Assembly (NCBI RefSeq): GCF_000686045.1
Contig: NZ_JMLV01000004.1
Coordinates: forward strand, 186,001-250,000
Direction: 5' to 3'
Length of the DNA stretch: 64,000 nt
DNA from: Fodinicurvata fenggangensis DSM 21160
GTDB lineage: Bacteria; Pseudomonadota; Alphaproteobacteria; Kiloniellales; DSM-21159
A model generated the notes under the pieces. It did no database searches. It saw nothing but the letters and a program-made list of their open reading frames with translations, and was not told where the DNA came from. The number at the start of each line of letters is the position of its first letter. The first letter of the stretch is position 1. The position numbers were made by a program, and so were the translations under genes. Below are positions 1 through 8,259 of this stretch, piece by piece.

Positions 1-367
1 TCAGGCCTTTCGGCTTGACCACGCGGGCCGCCTCTTCCAGGCCATCAGCCATCAGTTCGGCCGGAATATGATGCAGAGAGTTGAAGAAGATTGCGGCATC
101 GAAGCTGTCGTCCTGGAAGGGCAGGGCCTCCGCGCCCGAGACCTCGTAGCCTTCGTCGGCAACCGCTGCTTCACTGCGTGCCGCGGTGACTTCACCTTCC
201 GATGGGTCCACCCCCATGGCGGTGGCGCCGCGCTTGGCCAGGGCACGAACCATGGCGCCACTGCCACAGCCGATGTCCAGAACCTTGCGCCCCTCGAGCG
301 GCAGGTTTTCAACAAGGACGTCAATATTCGTCCGGCGAGGAAAGATCTGTGATGTCTGTTCGGTCAT
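1..367 (-). CDS. class I SAM-dependent methyltransferase (partial, N-terminal part)
   Basis: The gene starts at the ATG complementary to 365-367 and runs off the left edge, leaving about 122 residues. The translation has a Rossmann methyltransferase core: motif I VLDIGCGSGAMV near residues 29-40, the acidic end of strand 2 (GVDPSEGE), and a motif IV/post-I region ALPFQDDSFDAAIFFNSLHHI. This is the Methyltransf_11 pattern, in which the enzyme binds S-adenosylmethionine and methylates a small molecule or cofactor. The substrate cannot be told without the C-terminal half. It is divergent from the dehydratase-like gene at 511 across a 143-bp spacer. It was read directly from the reverse strand because the reading frame is open to the window edge. 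Confidence 0.85.
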   Translation of the reverse strand, partial: MTEQTSQIFPRRTNIDVLVENLPLEGRKVLDIGCGSGAMVRALAKRGATAMGVDPSEGEVTAARSEAAVADEGYEVSGAEALPFQDDSFDAAIFFNSLHHIPAELMADGLEEAARVVKPKGL

Positions 368-510
368 AGGGCAAAGCTAAAACAAATGAGCCCGTTAGGC
401 CAGAACCCCGCTACGCCTATTCGATCTGCGTGCTGGTCATGAGCTTTGCAAGGCGCTAGAGCTTTGCCGGGATTGTGCGAAAGCGTGCCATATGAGGAGG
501 GCAGTGTGCC

Positions 511-1374
511 ATGACGGAAACGGATCTGACGGCCTGGATCGGACGGCAGGAGAAGCGTGAGGACCGGATCGACGCCAATCGGGCCAACGGCCTCAGGGCG
601 ACGCTTGAAAGCCCGGACGCAGGCTTTCGTGAAGGTGATGCATTGCCTCCGCTCTGGCATTGGGCCTATTTCTGGGACATTGCCGGCCAATCGGAACTGG
701 GCCCGGACGGCCATCCGGCGCGCGGCGGCTTCCTGCCGCCGGTCGACCTGCCGCGACGGATGTGGGCGGGGGGACGCCTGAAGTGGCCCGGTGACCTGGT
801 GATCGGCGCACTGGCCCGACGCGAATCGACCATCACCTCGGTACAGGAGAAGGAGGGGCGCTCGGGGCGCCTGGTCTTCGTCACCGTGCGCCACGTGATT
901 TCCGGGGAGGCAGGGCCGGCCATCGAGGAAGAGCATGATATCGTCTATCGCCAGGCGCCCGGACCCCAGGACACGCCGCCCAAACCGCTGGCGCCACCAG
1001 AGAGTCCCGTGCGCTGGCAGCGCCGTGTGGAAGCCGAGGCCACACGCCTGTTCCGCTATTCCGCCCTGACCTTCAACGGCCACCGCATTCACTACGATCA
1101 CCCCTATGTCACCCAGGAGGAAGGCTATCCTGGGCTGGTGGTGCATGGGCCGATGATGGCGACCCTGATGGTGGAACTGCTGCGGCATTCGGCGCCGGAG
1201 CGGCGTGTTGTCAGTTTGGACTTCTGCGCGCGCAGCCCGGTCTTCGCACCCGCCAGCCTGGGGGTCTTTGCCGCCGATTCCGAGGTGGCCGATGCCACCC
1301 CGCAGCGCCTTGAGACCTGGGTGACCGGAGGCGATGGCGCGCTGGCCATGTCGGGTCTGGCCGAACTGGCCTGA
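511..1374 (+). CDS. HTD2/MaoC-type hot-dog dehydratase (FAS1-like dehydratase, mesaconyl-CoA hydratase family)
   Basis: This 287-residue protein resembles the double hot-dog acyl-CoA hydratases of the HTD2 and mesaconyl/itaconyl-CoA hydratase type. The N-terminal ~160 residues form the FAS1-like dehydratase domain (WAYFWDI, GGFLPPVDLPRRMWAGG). The C-terminal half carries a hot-dog active-site segment, RYSALTFNGHRIHYD near residue 182, and GLVVHGPM near 210, where the Asp/His pair hydrates the double bond of a CoA thioester. AGGAGGG lies upstream of the ATG at a rather long spacing. No CoA-ligase or lyase neighbour narrows the substrate; the methyltransferase on the left diverges and the aminotransferase on the right is 181 bp away. 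The family assignment is firm, the exact substrate unknown. Confidence 0.8.
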   Translation: MTETDLTAWIGRQEKREDRIDANRANGLRATLESPDAGFREGDALPPLWHWAYFWDIAGQSELGPDGHPARGGFLPPVDLPRRMWAGGRLKWPGDLVIGALARRESTITSVQEKEGRSGRLVFVTVRHVISGEAGPAIEEEHDIVYRQAPGPQDTPPKPLAPPESPVRWQRRVEAEATRLFRYSALTFNGHRIHYDHPYVTQEEGYPGLVVHGPMMATLMVELLRHSAPERRVVSLDFCARSPVFAPASLGVFAADSEVADATPQRLETWVTGGDGALAMSGLAELA

Positions 1375-1555
1375 ATCCGGCGCTGTGGGAGTGCCGTTTG
1401 CCGTGCCGAGCGGGGCGCATGCAGGCGCCGCGCAAGAGCCCTGCGGGGATTGGGGTTGAGCCAGTCTGGTCGGGCGGTATAGCTTGGGGCATCAAACACG
1501 CGAGGATGACCTGCGAAAGCGGCATCCTCTACTCTCACGGAACAGGAGACCCGTC

Positions 1556-2944
1556 ATGTCGACTCGACCCAATTCGCCTGCGGCGAAGGACATTGCCTAT
1601 AACCTGCATCCCTACACGAACGCGCGTCGGCACGAGGAATCCGGGCCGCTGATCGTGGATCACGGGAAGGGCGTTCATGTCTATGACGACCAGGGCAAGG
1701 AGTACATCGAGGGCATGGGTGGTCTCTGGTGCGTCGCGCTGGGCTTCGGCGAGGAGCGCCTGGTGAAGGCGGCGACCGAGCAGATGCAGCGTCTGCCCTA
1801 CTACCACAGCTTCGCCCAGAAATCCCACGAGCCCTCCATCGAGCTGTCCGAGCGCCTGCTGGACATGGCGCCGGGCGAGCTGGGCAAGGTCTTCTATGCC
1901 AACTCCGGCTCGGAAGCGAACGACACGGTCGTGAAGCTGGTCTGGTACTACAACAACGCCCTGGGGCGGCCGAACAAGAAGAAGATCATCTCGCGCATCA
2001 AGGGCTATCACGGCGTCACGGTGGCCTCGGCCAGCCTGACCGGCCTGCCGGCCAACCACCGGGATTTCGACCTGCCCATCGACGGCATCATGCACACGGC
2101 CTGCCCGCACCACTACCACAACGCCTTTCCGGGCGAGAGCGAGGAGGAGTTCGCCAGCCGCATGGCCGGACAGCTCGAGGAGATGATCCTGCGCGAAGGC
2201 CCGGATACCGTGGCGGCCTTCATCGGCGAGCCCGTCATGGGGGCTGGCGGCGTGATCGTGCCGCCCAAGACCTATTGGGACAAGATCCAGCGCGTCTGCC
2301 GCAAGTACGACGTCCTGGTCATCGCGGACGAGGTCATCTGCGGCTTCGGGCGGACCGGTGAAATGTTCGGCAGCGATGTCTTCGACATCAAGCCTGACCT
2401 CTTGGTGGTCTCGAAGCAGATCACCTCGGCCTACATGCCGCTGTCTGCGGTGCTGATGACAGATCAGATCTATCAGGCCGTGGCCGACAACACGGCCAAG
2501 ATCAGCACCTTTGGCCACGGCTACACGGCCAGCGCGCACCCGGTGGCAACCGCAGTGGCGCTGGAGAACCTGAAGATCCTGGAAGAGCGCAAGATCGTCG
2601 ATCACGTGAAGAAGGTCGCACCACGCCTGCAGGATGGCCTGCGCCGCTTTGCCGATCACCCGCTGGTGGGCGAGGTGCGTGGCATCGGCCTGATGGCGGC
2701 GGTCGAACTGGTGGCGGACAAGGAACAGCGCAGCCTGTTCGATCCCGTGGGCCGTGTCGGCTTCCACCTTTACGACGTCGCCCAGAAGAATGGCCTGATC
2801 CTGCGCAACGTCGGCGATTCCCTGGCGTTCTGCCCGCCGCTGATCATCTCGGAAGACGAGATCGACACGCTGCTGGATCGCTTCGGCCAGGCGCTCGACG
2901 AGACCTACAGCTGGAGCACCCGCACGGGTGTTGCGGCCGAATAG
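1556..2944 (+). CDS. class III (omega-amino acid:pyruvate type) aminotransferase
   Basis: A 462-residue PLP enzyme of aminotransferase class III. The start at 1556 is chosen because AGGAG sits 7 nt upstream; an in-frame extension to 1484 has no such site. Visible signatures are the N-terminal YIEGMGGLWCVALGFG, the cofactor-phosphate segment NSGSEANDTVVKL, the PLP-ring Asp in ADEVICGFGRTG (about residue 258), and the Schiff-base Lys in VVSKQITSAY (about residue 287). The pattern matches the taurine/putrescine/beta-alanine:pyruvate group, which moves a terminal amino group to pyruvate. The amine donor is not determined. It lies 66 bp upstream of hemA with a weak hairpin between them, so it is probably a separate unit. 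A second class III aminotransferase is at 42699-44039. Confidence 0.88.
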   Translation: MSTRPNSPAAKDIAYNLHPYTNARRHEESGPLIVDHGKGVHVYDDQGKEYIEGMGGLWCVALGFGEERLVKAATEQMQRLPYYHSFAQKSHEPSIELSERLLDMAPGELGKVFYANSGSEANDTVVKLVWYYNNALGRPNKKKIISRIKGYHGVTVASASLTGLPANHRDFDLPIDGIMHTACPHHYHNAFPGESEEEFASRMAGQLEEMILREGPDTVAAFIGEPVMGAGGVIVPPKTYWDKIQRVCRKYDVLVIADEVICGFGRTGEMFGSDVFDIKPDLLVVSKQITSAYMPLSAVLMTDQIYQAVADNTAKISTFGHGYTASAHPVATAVALENLKILEERKIVDHVKKVAPRLQDGLRRFADHPLVGEVRGIGLMAAVELVADKEQRSLFDPVGRVGFHLYDVAQKNGLILRNVGDSLAFCPPLIISEDEIDTLLDRFGQALDETYSWSTRTGVAAE

Positions 2945-2949
2945 CAGTC

Positions 2950-2970
2950 CTGCGTAGACGCAGCCTTTTC
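2950..2970 (+). terminator. weak hairpin with T-run after the aminotransferase
   Basis: A five-base-pair stem CTGCG/CGCAG with a 4-nt loop is followed by CCTTTTCTCC, 5 bp past the aminotransferase stop codon. The stem is short, so termination is probably partial. Confidence 0.35.
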
Positions 2971-3010
2971 TCCTCTTGGCGTGGCAGGCGCCAGGACCTA
3001 AGTTCCGGTC

Positions 3011-4216
3011 ATGGATTACGAAGGTTTCTTTGGCCGGGAACTTGAGCGCCTGCGCGCCGAGGGACGGTATCGCGTCTTTGCCGATCTGGAGCGCCAGGCC
3101 GGGGCTTTCCCGCGGGCGTTGCGCCATGACGATGCGGCTTCGACGCGCGAGGTCACCGTGTGGTGTTCCAACGACTATCTGGGCATGGGCCAGCATCCCA
3201 AGGTGCTGGCCGCCATGCAGGAGGTTCTGACCCGCAACGGTGCCGGGGCGGGGGGAACACGCAACATCTCGGGCACCAGCCACGAGCATGTCCTGCTGGA
3301 AGCCGAACTGGCCGACCTGCACGGCAAGGAAGCGGCGCTGACGTTCACCTCAGGCTACGTGGCCAACTGGACGGCATTGGGCACCCTGGCGTCCCGGCTG
3401 CCGAACTGCGTGGTCCTCTCGGACGAGATGAATCATGCCTCGATGATCGAGGGCATCCGGCACAGCCGTGCTGACAAGCGTATCTTCTCTCATAACGATC
3501 CGGAGGACCTGGAGCGCAAGCTGCGGGAACTGCCACAGGACTGCGCCAGGATCGTCGCCTTCGAATCGGTCTATTCCATGGACGGTGATATTTCGCCCAT
3601 TGCGGATATCCTGGAGGTTGCAGAGCGATATAGTGCCTTCACCTATCTGGACGAGGTGCATGCCGTGGGCATGTACGGGCCCCGTGGCGGCGGTGTGGCC
3701 GAGCGCGAAGGACTGATGGCGCGCATCGATCTGATCCAGGGAACCCTGGGCAAGGCCTTCGGCCTGATGGGCGGCTATATTGCCGGTTCGGCACAGATGG
3801 TGGACTTCGTGCGCTCCCATGGCAGTGGGTTCATCTTCACCACGGCCATGCCCCCCTCCATGGCAGCCGGAGCACGGGCCAGTGTGCGACACCTGAAGGA
3901 AAGCGATGCCGAACGTGCCGGCCAGCGTGCGGCGGTGGTGCGTGTCAGCGAACGCCTCAAGGCGGCTGGCCTGCCGGTCATGCCCAGCGACAGCCATATC
4001 GTGCCGCTGATGGTCGGCGATGCGGTGCTCTGCAAGGCGGCCAGCGACGCCCTGCTGCAGGATCACGGCATCTATGTGCAGCCCATCAACTATCCTACGG
4101 TGCCGCAGGGGACGGAACGCCTGCGCCTGACACCCACACCGCTGCACAGTACGGACGATATCGAGCAACTGGTGGAGGCGTTGAGCGATGTCTGGGCGCG
4201 ATTGGAGATCCGTTAG
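3011..4216 (+). CDS. hemA: 5-aminolevulinate synthase
   Basis: A 401-residue PLP enzyme of the alpha-oxoamine synthase family that condenses glycine with succinyl-CoA to 5-aminolevulinate, the first step of heme synthesis by the Shemin route typical of Alphaproteobacteria. Diagnostic segments are the N-terminal [34 protein letters not shown], the glycine-rich [13 protein letters not shown], the PLP-binding [16 protein letters not shown], and the catalytic Lys in [13 protein letters not shown], which falls at residue 248 as in characterised ALA synthases. The C-terminal [10 protein letters not shown] and [19 protein letters not shown] are also typical. Full length; the assignment over KBL or BioF is supported by the N-terminus and the C-terminal motif. 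Confidence 0.97.
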   Translation: MDYEGFFGRELERLRAEGRYRVFADLERQAGAFPRALRHDDAASTREVTVWCSNDYLGMGQHPKVLAAMQEVLTRNGAGAGGTRNISGTSHEHVLLEAELADLHGKEAALTFTSGYVANWTALGTLASRLPNCVVLSDEMNHASMIEGIRHSRADKRIFSHNDPEDLERKLRELPQDCARIVAFESVYSMDGDISPIADILEVAERYSAFTYLDEVHAVGMYGPRGGGVAEREGLMARIDLIQGTLGKAFGLMGGYIAGSAQMVDFVRSHGSGFIFTTAMPPSMAAGARASVRHLKESDAERAGQRAAVVRVSERLKAAGLPVMPSDSHIVPLMVGDAVLCKAASDALLQDHGIYVQPINYPTVPQGTERLRLTPTPLHSTDDIEQLVEALSDVWARLEIR

Positions 4217-4346
4217 GCGGCGTGAAGAGGCCGGCCGCCGGTGATTTATGGTTTGTGGACGAGCGAGGCTCTGGATAGGTTTCTTCTCGCCTGCCGTGTG
4301 ACCAAAGCGTCCCCCTGCAATTCATGTAGTCCATAGGTGTTGTGAG

Positions 4347-5198
4347 ATGGTGCAGACAGAAACCGCCAGCGCTCCCTCGAAAGAAAGCACGAGCCCGGAG
4401 GTGCGGGTTGCGATCGCCAGTCTGGGCGCAATCGGCCTGAAGCTTGCACAGGAACTGGATGCGGGGATTCCTGGATACCGCCTTGTGGCCGTGTCCGCGC
4501 GCACACCTGACGCAGCGGCCGAGCGCATGAACAGCTTCAAGACCAGCGTGCCCGTCCTTCCAATCGAGGAACTGGAGCCACATGCAGACCTGGTCATCGA
4601 ATGTGCGCCCTCCGCCCTTTTCCCGGAGATTGCCACCCCATTCCTGAAAGCAGGCAAGAGTGTCATCGCGCTGTCGGCCGGCGCACTTCTTGACAATGAG
4701 CAGCTGCGAGATATCGCGGCCGCGCACGGGGGCAGAATCATCGTCCCTTCGGGTGCGCTGCTGGGACTGGATGCGGTCGCGGCTGCGGCAGAAGGCAACA
4801 TCGAGTCCGTGCGGATGATTACCCGCAAGCCGGTTCGCGGCTTGCTGGGTGCGCCATATCTTAAGAGGAACGGCATAGACCTGACCGGCATCACCGAACC
4901 CATGAAGGTCTTCGAGGGCAGCGCACGTGAGGCTGCCGCAGGCTTTCCTGCCAACCTGAATGTCGCGGTTGCCTTGTCGCTGGCTGGCGTCGGTCCTGAC
5001 AGAACGACGCTCGAGATCTGGGCGGATCCTGATCTCACCCGCAACACTCACAGCATTCAGGTGATATCGGACAGCGCAAATCTGGAGATGAAGATCGAGA
5101 ACATCCCGTCCGAGAATCCGAAGACAGGCCGCATCACGGCGCAATCGGTGCTGGCGGTCCTGCGGAAGATGAACGCCAGTTTGAGTGTCGGCACCTGA
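4347..5198 (+). CDS. nadX: aspartate dehydrogenase-like oxidoreductase (NadX family)
   Basis: A 283-residue NAD(P)-dependent oxidoreductase. The first ~130 residues are a Rossmann domain (VRVAIASLGAIGLKLA, then DLVIECAPSALFPEI and GKSVIALSAGALLD). The C-terminal part has IIVPSGALLGLDAVAAAAEG, TRKP, GSAREAAAGFPANLNVAVALSLAG and a GPD-type segment matching L-aspartate dehydrogenases. Those enzymes deaminate or aminate between aspartate and oxaloacetate or iminoaspartate, sometimes feeding NAD synthesis. No nadA, nadB or nadC is nearby, so the cellular role is open. The first ~18 residues are low-complexity and the start could be a little further in. Confidence 0.8.
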   Translation: MVQTETASAPSKESTSPEVRVAIASLGAIGLKLAQELDAGIPGYRLVAVSARTPDAAAERMNSFKTSVPVLPIEELEPHADLVIECAPSALFPEIATPFLKAGKSVIALSAGALLDNEQLRDIAAAHGGRIIVPSGALLGLDAVAAAAEGNIESVRMITRKPVRGLLGAPYLKRNGIDLTGITEPMKVFEGSAREAAAGFPANLNVAVALSLAGVGPDRTTLEIWADPDLTRNTHSIQVISDSANLEMKIENIPSENPKTGRITAQSVLAVLRKMNASLSVGT

Positions 5199-5281
5199 TC
5201 CGATGACACACGAGCTTATGGATAACTACAAGGCCTACGCATCGCTTACGGACAATCGGGACTCGGAAAGTTTGGGTAACC

Positions 5282-5329
5282 TTAACGGCACGAACTAATG
5301 CAAGTATATTAAGAACGATTATCATTATC
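5282..5329 (+). promoter_or_regulatory. sigma70-type promoter with Fur-box-like site
   Basis: TTAACG at 5282-5287 and TATATT at 5305-5310 are separated by 17 bp, a plausible -35/-10 pair in an AT-rich patch of this GC-rich DNA. Immediately downstream, over the expected transcription start, 5311-5329 reads on the minus strand GATAATGATAATCGTTCTT. That matches 16 of 19 positions of the classical Fur consensus GATAATGATAATCATTATC. The layout fits iron-dependent repression of the PadR-like gene 73 bp further on. The match is seen; regulation by Fur is inference. Confidence 0.55.
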
Positions 5330-5402
5330 ATTCAGCTGGACAAGACGACATAGCTGATCTATATTCTGTTTCCCATCGTGTCTTCACTGTGAAGGTCAGA
5401 CC

Positions 5403-5960
5403 ATGTATCGCGACAACAGCTTGATGCCCAATGAAGCGATCCGCCTGCTGGCGCTGGGTTTGCTGGCCGAGCGGCCCCGCCATTACGCCGACTTGGCGGG
5501 CGAGGTGCGGCACTTCACCGAGCGCATGGTCGGGCCGTCCCTGGACCTCTTGGCGCAGCCGCTCGAATTGCTGAAGCTGGAAGGTCTGGCTGAATCGGTC
5601 GAGGGTGAGGGCATGAACGACAATGCCCTGCTGCAGCTCACGGACAGTGGCCACGAGGAGATGCGCAAGCTGTTGAGCGCCAACATGCGCGCCCAGGTGA
5701 ATGACCTGAACAAACTCATCGTGGCCATCAAGGTGCGCTTCCTGCACCTCTTGCCTCTTGAGGAACAGAAGAGTCAATTGGACCTGCTGATCGAGATCTT
5801 CGACCGCGAAAGCGTTCGACTGAACGACCTGCGCAGCTATCAAGATGCCGAGGCCTCGGCCCTGTCCGATTGGCTGGACCTGGAAATCGCGCAATCACGC
5901 AGCCGGCTCACCTGGTTTGAGGACATGCGTGAACGGCTGGAGAGCCGCAGCGAAAGCTGA
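5403..5960 (+). CDS. PadR-like winged-helix transcriptional regulator
   Basis: A 185-residue protein with an N-terminal winged helix of the PadR type: AIRLLALGLLAERPRHYADLAGEV (helices 1-2), then a segment LELLKLEGLAESVEGEGMNDNALLQLTDSGHEEMRKLL that reads as the recognition-helix/wing region ending in the typical LTxxG. The C-terminal ~100 residues are helical and charged (VNDLNKLIVAIKVRFLHLL ... LDLEIAQSRSRLTWFEDM), as in the dimerisation domain of the Vir-type PadR subfamily. The ATG is preceded by AAGGTC. It sits behind a promoter overlapped by a Fur-box-like element. The gene target and effector are unknown; the regulator class is moderately secure. Confidence 0.7.
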   Translation: MYRDNSLMPNEAIRLLALGLLAERPRHYADLAGEVRHFTERMVGPSLDLLAQPLELLKLEGLAESVEGEGMNDNALLQLTDSGHEEMRKLLSANMRAQVNDLNKLIVAIKVRFLHLLPLEEQKSQLDLLIEIFDRESVRLNDLRSYQDAEASALSDWLDLEIAQSRSRLTWFEDMRERLESRSES

Positions 5961-6046
5961 GGATGCTCTCTCTCGAAAGAGCCTTCGACTTTCCGGCCCG
6001 ACAGGACGATGATCGAGGTATGGTGTTTCCTTTGGAGTGAAGGGTC

Positions 6047-6250
6047 ATGTCCCTTGAACGTATGGTGTTGCTGATTGTCGGCCTTGTTATCGTGATCAGC
6101 GTTCTTCTGGCGGTTTACGTAAACCTCAACTGGCTCTGGCTGACAGGCTTGATGGGGGCCCATTTGATCCAGGCCTCCTTTACCGGTCTCTGTCCCGTGG
6201 TGGCCCTGTTGAAGCGCATGAAGCTTCCGCAGCGACCGGGCTTCGGCTGA
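6047..6250 (+). CDS. small two-helix membrane protein, DUF2892 (YgaP-like transmembrane domain)
   Basis: A 67-residue protein with the pattern of the DUF2892/YgaP-type transmembrane domain: MSLERMVLLIVGLVIVISVLL forms the first membrane span, NLNWLWLTGLMGAHLIQASFTGLCPV the second, and the family-typical TGLCPV...LKR ends it. In other bacteria this domain is either free-standing or fused to rhodanese domains; here it is free-standing. An upstream GGAGTGAAGGGTC offers ribosome binding. Role unknown. Confidence 0.75.
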   Translation: MSLERMVLLIVGLVIVISVLLAVYVNLNWLWLTGLMGAHLIQASFTGLCPVVALLKRMKLPQRPGFG

Positions 6251-6355
6251 ACCGCTAAGGCTATGCCCATCGGGGACGAATGGGTTGTGAGCGACAGGGG
6301 CGGCGGTCTATAAGCAGACCCGACCCATTCCCTGCCTGCCCTGCCGGAGCTCTCC

Positions 6356-7357
6356 TTGCTGTTTCTTCGCGACCCATTCCTGGCGCTGATGACAGGCGTC
6401 CTGGTTCTGGCCAGCGTGCTGCCGGCCGAGGGACGAGTGGCCGAACTCTTCACGCTGCTGAGTTCCCTGGCGGTGGCCCTGCTGTTCTTCCTGCATGGCG
6501 CCGTGCTGTCGCGCGCCGCCCTGCTGGACGGGCTGACGCAATGGCGCCTGCATCTCTTCATCCTGGCGACGACCTTCCTGGTCTTCCCGCTGCTGGTCCT
6601 GCCGCTCAGCCTCTTGCCAAGTGCCCTTCTGCCCCGGGACCTTCTGACGGGGTTTCTCTATATGGGCGCCCTACCGTCGGCGATTTCCTCCTCGATCGCC
6701 TTGACCGCGGTTGCACGGGGAAACGTTCCGGCCGCGATCTGCAGCACGGCCGGCTCGAACGTCTTCGGCCTGATGCTGACCCCTTTCCTGGCGGCGCTGC
6801 TGCTCAGCACCACGGCCGTGGGCGGCATCGACCTTGTGGACTCCCTGAAGGATATCTTCATCGGCCTCTTGCTGCCCTTCCTGATCGGTCAGTTGCTTCA
6901 TCCCTGGATCGGAGGCGCGCTGAACAGGCGGAAAGCGCTGTTGAGCCGCTATGACAAGCTGGTGATCCTGATCATCATCTACACAGCTTTCTCGCAATCG
7001 GTGACCCAGGGTCTCTGGAGCAAGCTGCCTCTGCACAGTCTCGGCCTGGCGCTGCTGCTCTGCCTGCTGTTGCTGGCCGTGGCTATTGCCTTCACGCTTT
7101 ACGGATCCCGCTTGCTGGGGCTGGAACGGGCCGAGGAGGTGACGGCCGTTTTCTGCGGGTCAAAGAAAAGCCTGGCCACGGGCCTGCCGCTGGCACAGGT
7201 GATGTTTGCCGGTTCGCCTGCTTTGGGCATGATCGTCCTGCCAGTGATGATCTACAACCAGTTGCAGATCATGCTGGGCGCCGTCCTGGCGCAACGCTAT
7301 GCCGCCCAAAGCGAAACGGAGTCTCTCCCGGCCGAAGGCGTGGGAGAAAGTCAGTAA
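6356..7357 (+). CDS. bile acid:sodium symporter (BASS/SBF-like) family membrane transporter
   Basis: A 333-residue integral membrane protein with about nine to ten hydrophobic spans, resembling the SBF-like branch of the bile acid:sodium symporter superfamily (YfeH-type). Segments such as FLYMGALPSAISSSIALTAVARGNVPAAICSTAGSNVFG and the late FCGSKKSLATGLPLAQVMF are hallmarks of this branch. These proteins import or export organic anions with sodium; the substrate here is unknown. Translation appears to start at a TTG at 6356 with GGAG 6 nt upstream. The stop codon overlaps the end of the convergent SDR gene by 7 bp. No substrate-specific neighbour is present. Confidence 0.85.
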   Translation: MLFLRDPFLALMTGVLVLASVLPAEGRVAELFTLLSSLAVALLFFLHGAVLSRAALLDGLTQWRLHLFILATTFLVFPLLVLPLSLLPSALLPRDLLTGFLYMGALPSAISSSIALTAVARGNVPAAICSTAGSNVFGLMLTPFLAALLLSTTAVGGIDLVDSLKDIFIGLLLPFLIGQLLHPWIGGALNRRKALLSRYDKLVILIIIYTAFSQSVTQGLWSKLPLHSLGLALLLCLLLLAVAIAFTLYGSRLLGLERAEEVTAVFCGSKKSLATGLPLAQVMFAGSPALGMIVLPVMIYNQLQIMLGAVLAQRYAAQSETESLPAEGVGESQ

Positions 7358-8157
7358 AGATGCTGGCCGCCGGTGACGAAGATCTCGCTGCCGGTGACAT
7401 AGCCGAAATCGCTGCTACAGAGCTGGAAAACCGCGCCGGCGACTTCCTCGGGCGTGCCCATGCGCTGCATGGGAATGCGTGGAATCAGCGCCTCGTACTC
7501 CGGACCGACCATGGAGGTTTCGATTTCGCCCGGCGCCACGGCATTCACCCGCACGCCCAGTTCCGCAAACTCAACCGCCATCTCGCGTGTGAGCGCCGAC
7601 AGGGCTGCCTTCGACGTGGAATAGGCCGAACCGGCAAAGGGGTGGATGGCATGCCCGGCGATGGAGGTGATGTTGACGATCGCGCCCTGTCCCTTGCGCA
7701 GGGGAACGGCGAAGCCACGTGCCAGGGCCAGGGGCGCGAAGAAGTTCAGTTCGAAGACCTCGCGCCAGCCGGCAATGTCGCCGTTGAGGCAGCCCAAGCG
7801 TTCCTTGAAGGGCGTCTTGGGTGAGATGGCGGCGTTGTTGACCATGGCATTGAGGGGGCTGTCGCCCAGGATCTCGTTGCCTTGCGCGATGAACTCCTGG
7901 ACGCCTTCGGGATCACTGATGTCTGCCGTAACGTGGTGGGTCCAGTTGGGATCATAGCGGCATTCCGGCGGAATGCCTTCCCGCGAACAGGTGATGACCC
8001 GCCAGCCTTCCTTCGAGAAACGCTGGACGGTGGCGTGACCGATCCCGCGGCTGGCGCCAGTCAGCAGAATGGTCTTGCGCTGTCCTGCCTCCTGGCTGTC
8101 CGTGTCCGAGTCCGTATCGGGGGCTTCTCCCGTCTCGGGCGGGGTTTGCGATGACAT
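7351..8157 (-). CDS. short-chain dehydrogenase/reductase (SDR)
   Basis: A 268-residue classical SDR. It has the nucleotide-binding TGASRGIG, the NNA motif (AMVNNAAISP), the catalytic Ser in NITSIAG, the YxxxK pair in YSTSKAALSAL, and the family-typical VNAVAPGEIETSM. It should reduce a carbonyl or oxidise an alcohol using NAD(P). A start at 8157 is preferred because AAGGA lies 10 nt upstream. An in-frame TTG at 8202 would add a 15-residue charged stretch in which a short unit repeats (EDKPVLEDK). The N-terminal ~25 residues of the chosen form are acidic and likely disordered. It converges on the BASS transporter with overlapping ends. Substrate unknown. Confidence 0.88.
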   Translation of the reverse strand: MSSQTPPETGEAPDTDSDTDSQEAGQRKTILLTGASRGIGHATVQRFSKEGWRVITCSREGIPPECRYDPNWTHHVTADISDPEGVQEFIAQGNEILGDSPLNAMVNNAAISPKTPFKERLGCLNGDIAGWREVFELNFFAPLALARGFAVPLRKGQGAIVNITSIAGHAIHPFAGSAYSTSKAALSALTREMAVEFAELGVRVNAVAPGEIETSMVGPEYEALIPRIPMQRMGTPEEVAGAVFQLCSSDFGYVTGSEIFVTGGQHLY

Positions 8158-8259
8158 GGGCGGTTTGTCCTTCTTGTCTTCCAACACGGGCTTGTCTTCC
8201 AACCGGGGCCTGTCCTTCCAGCCCGGACAGGCCTTCAGGCTGCTGTTCCGCCGGCGGGC

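Noticed and set aside
8158-8202. Repeat of TTGGAAGACAAG at the SDR N-terminus as a mobile or regulatory repeat
   Set aside because: Only two short copies that encode a charged stretch before the likely start; no other evidence.
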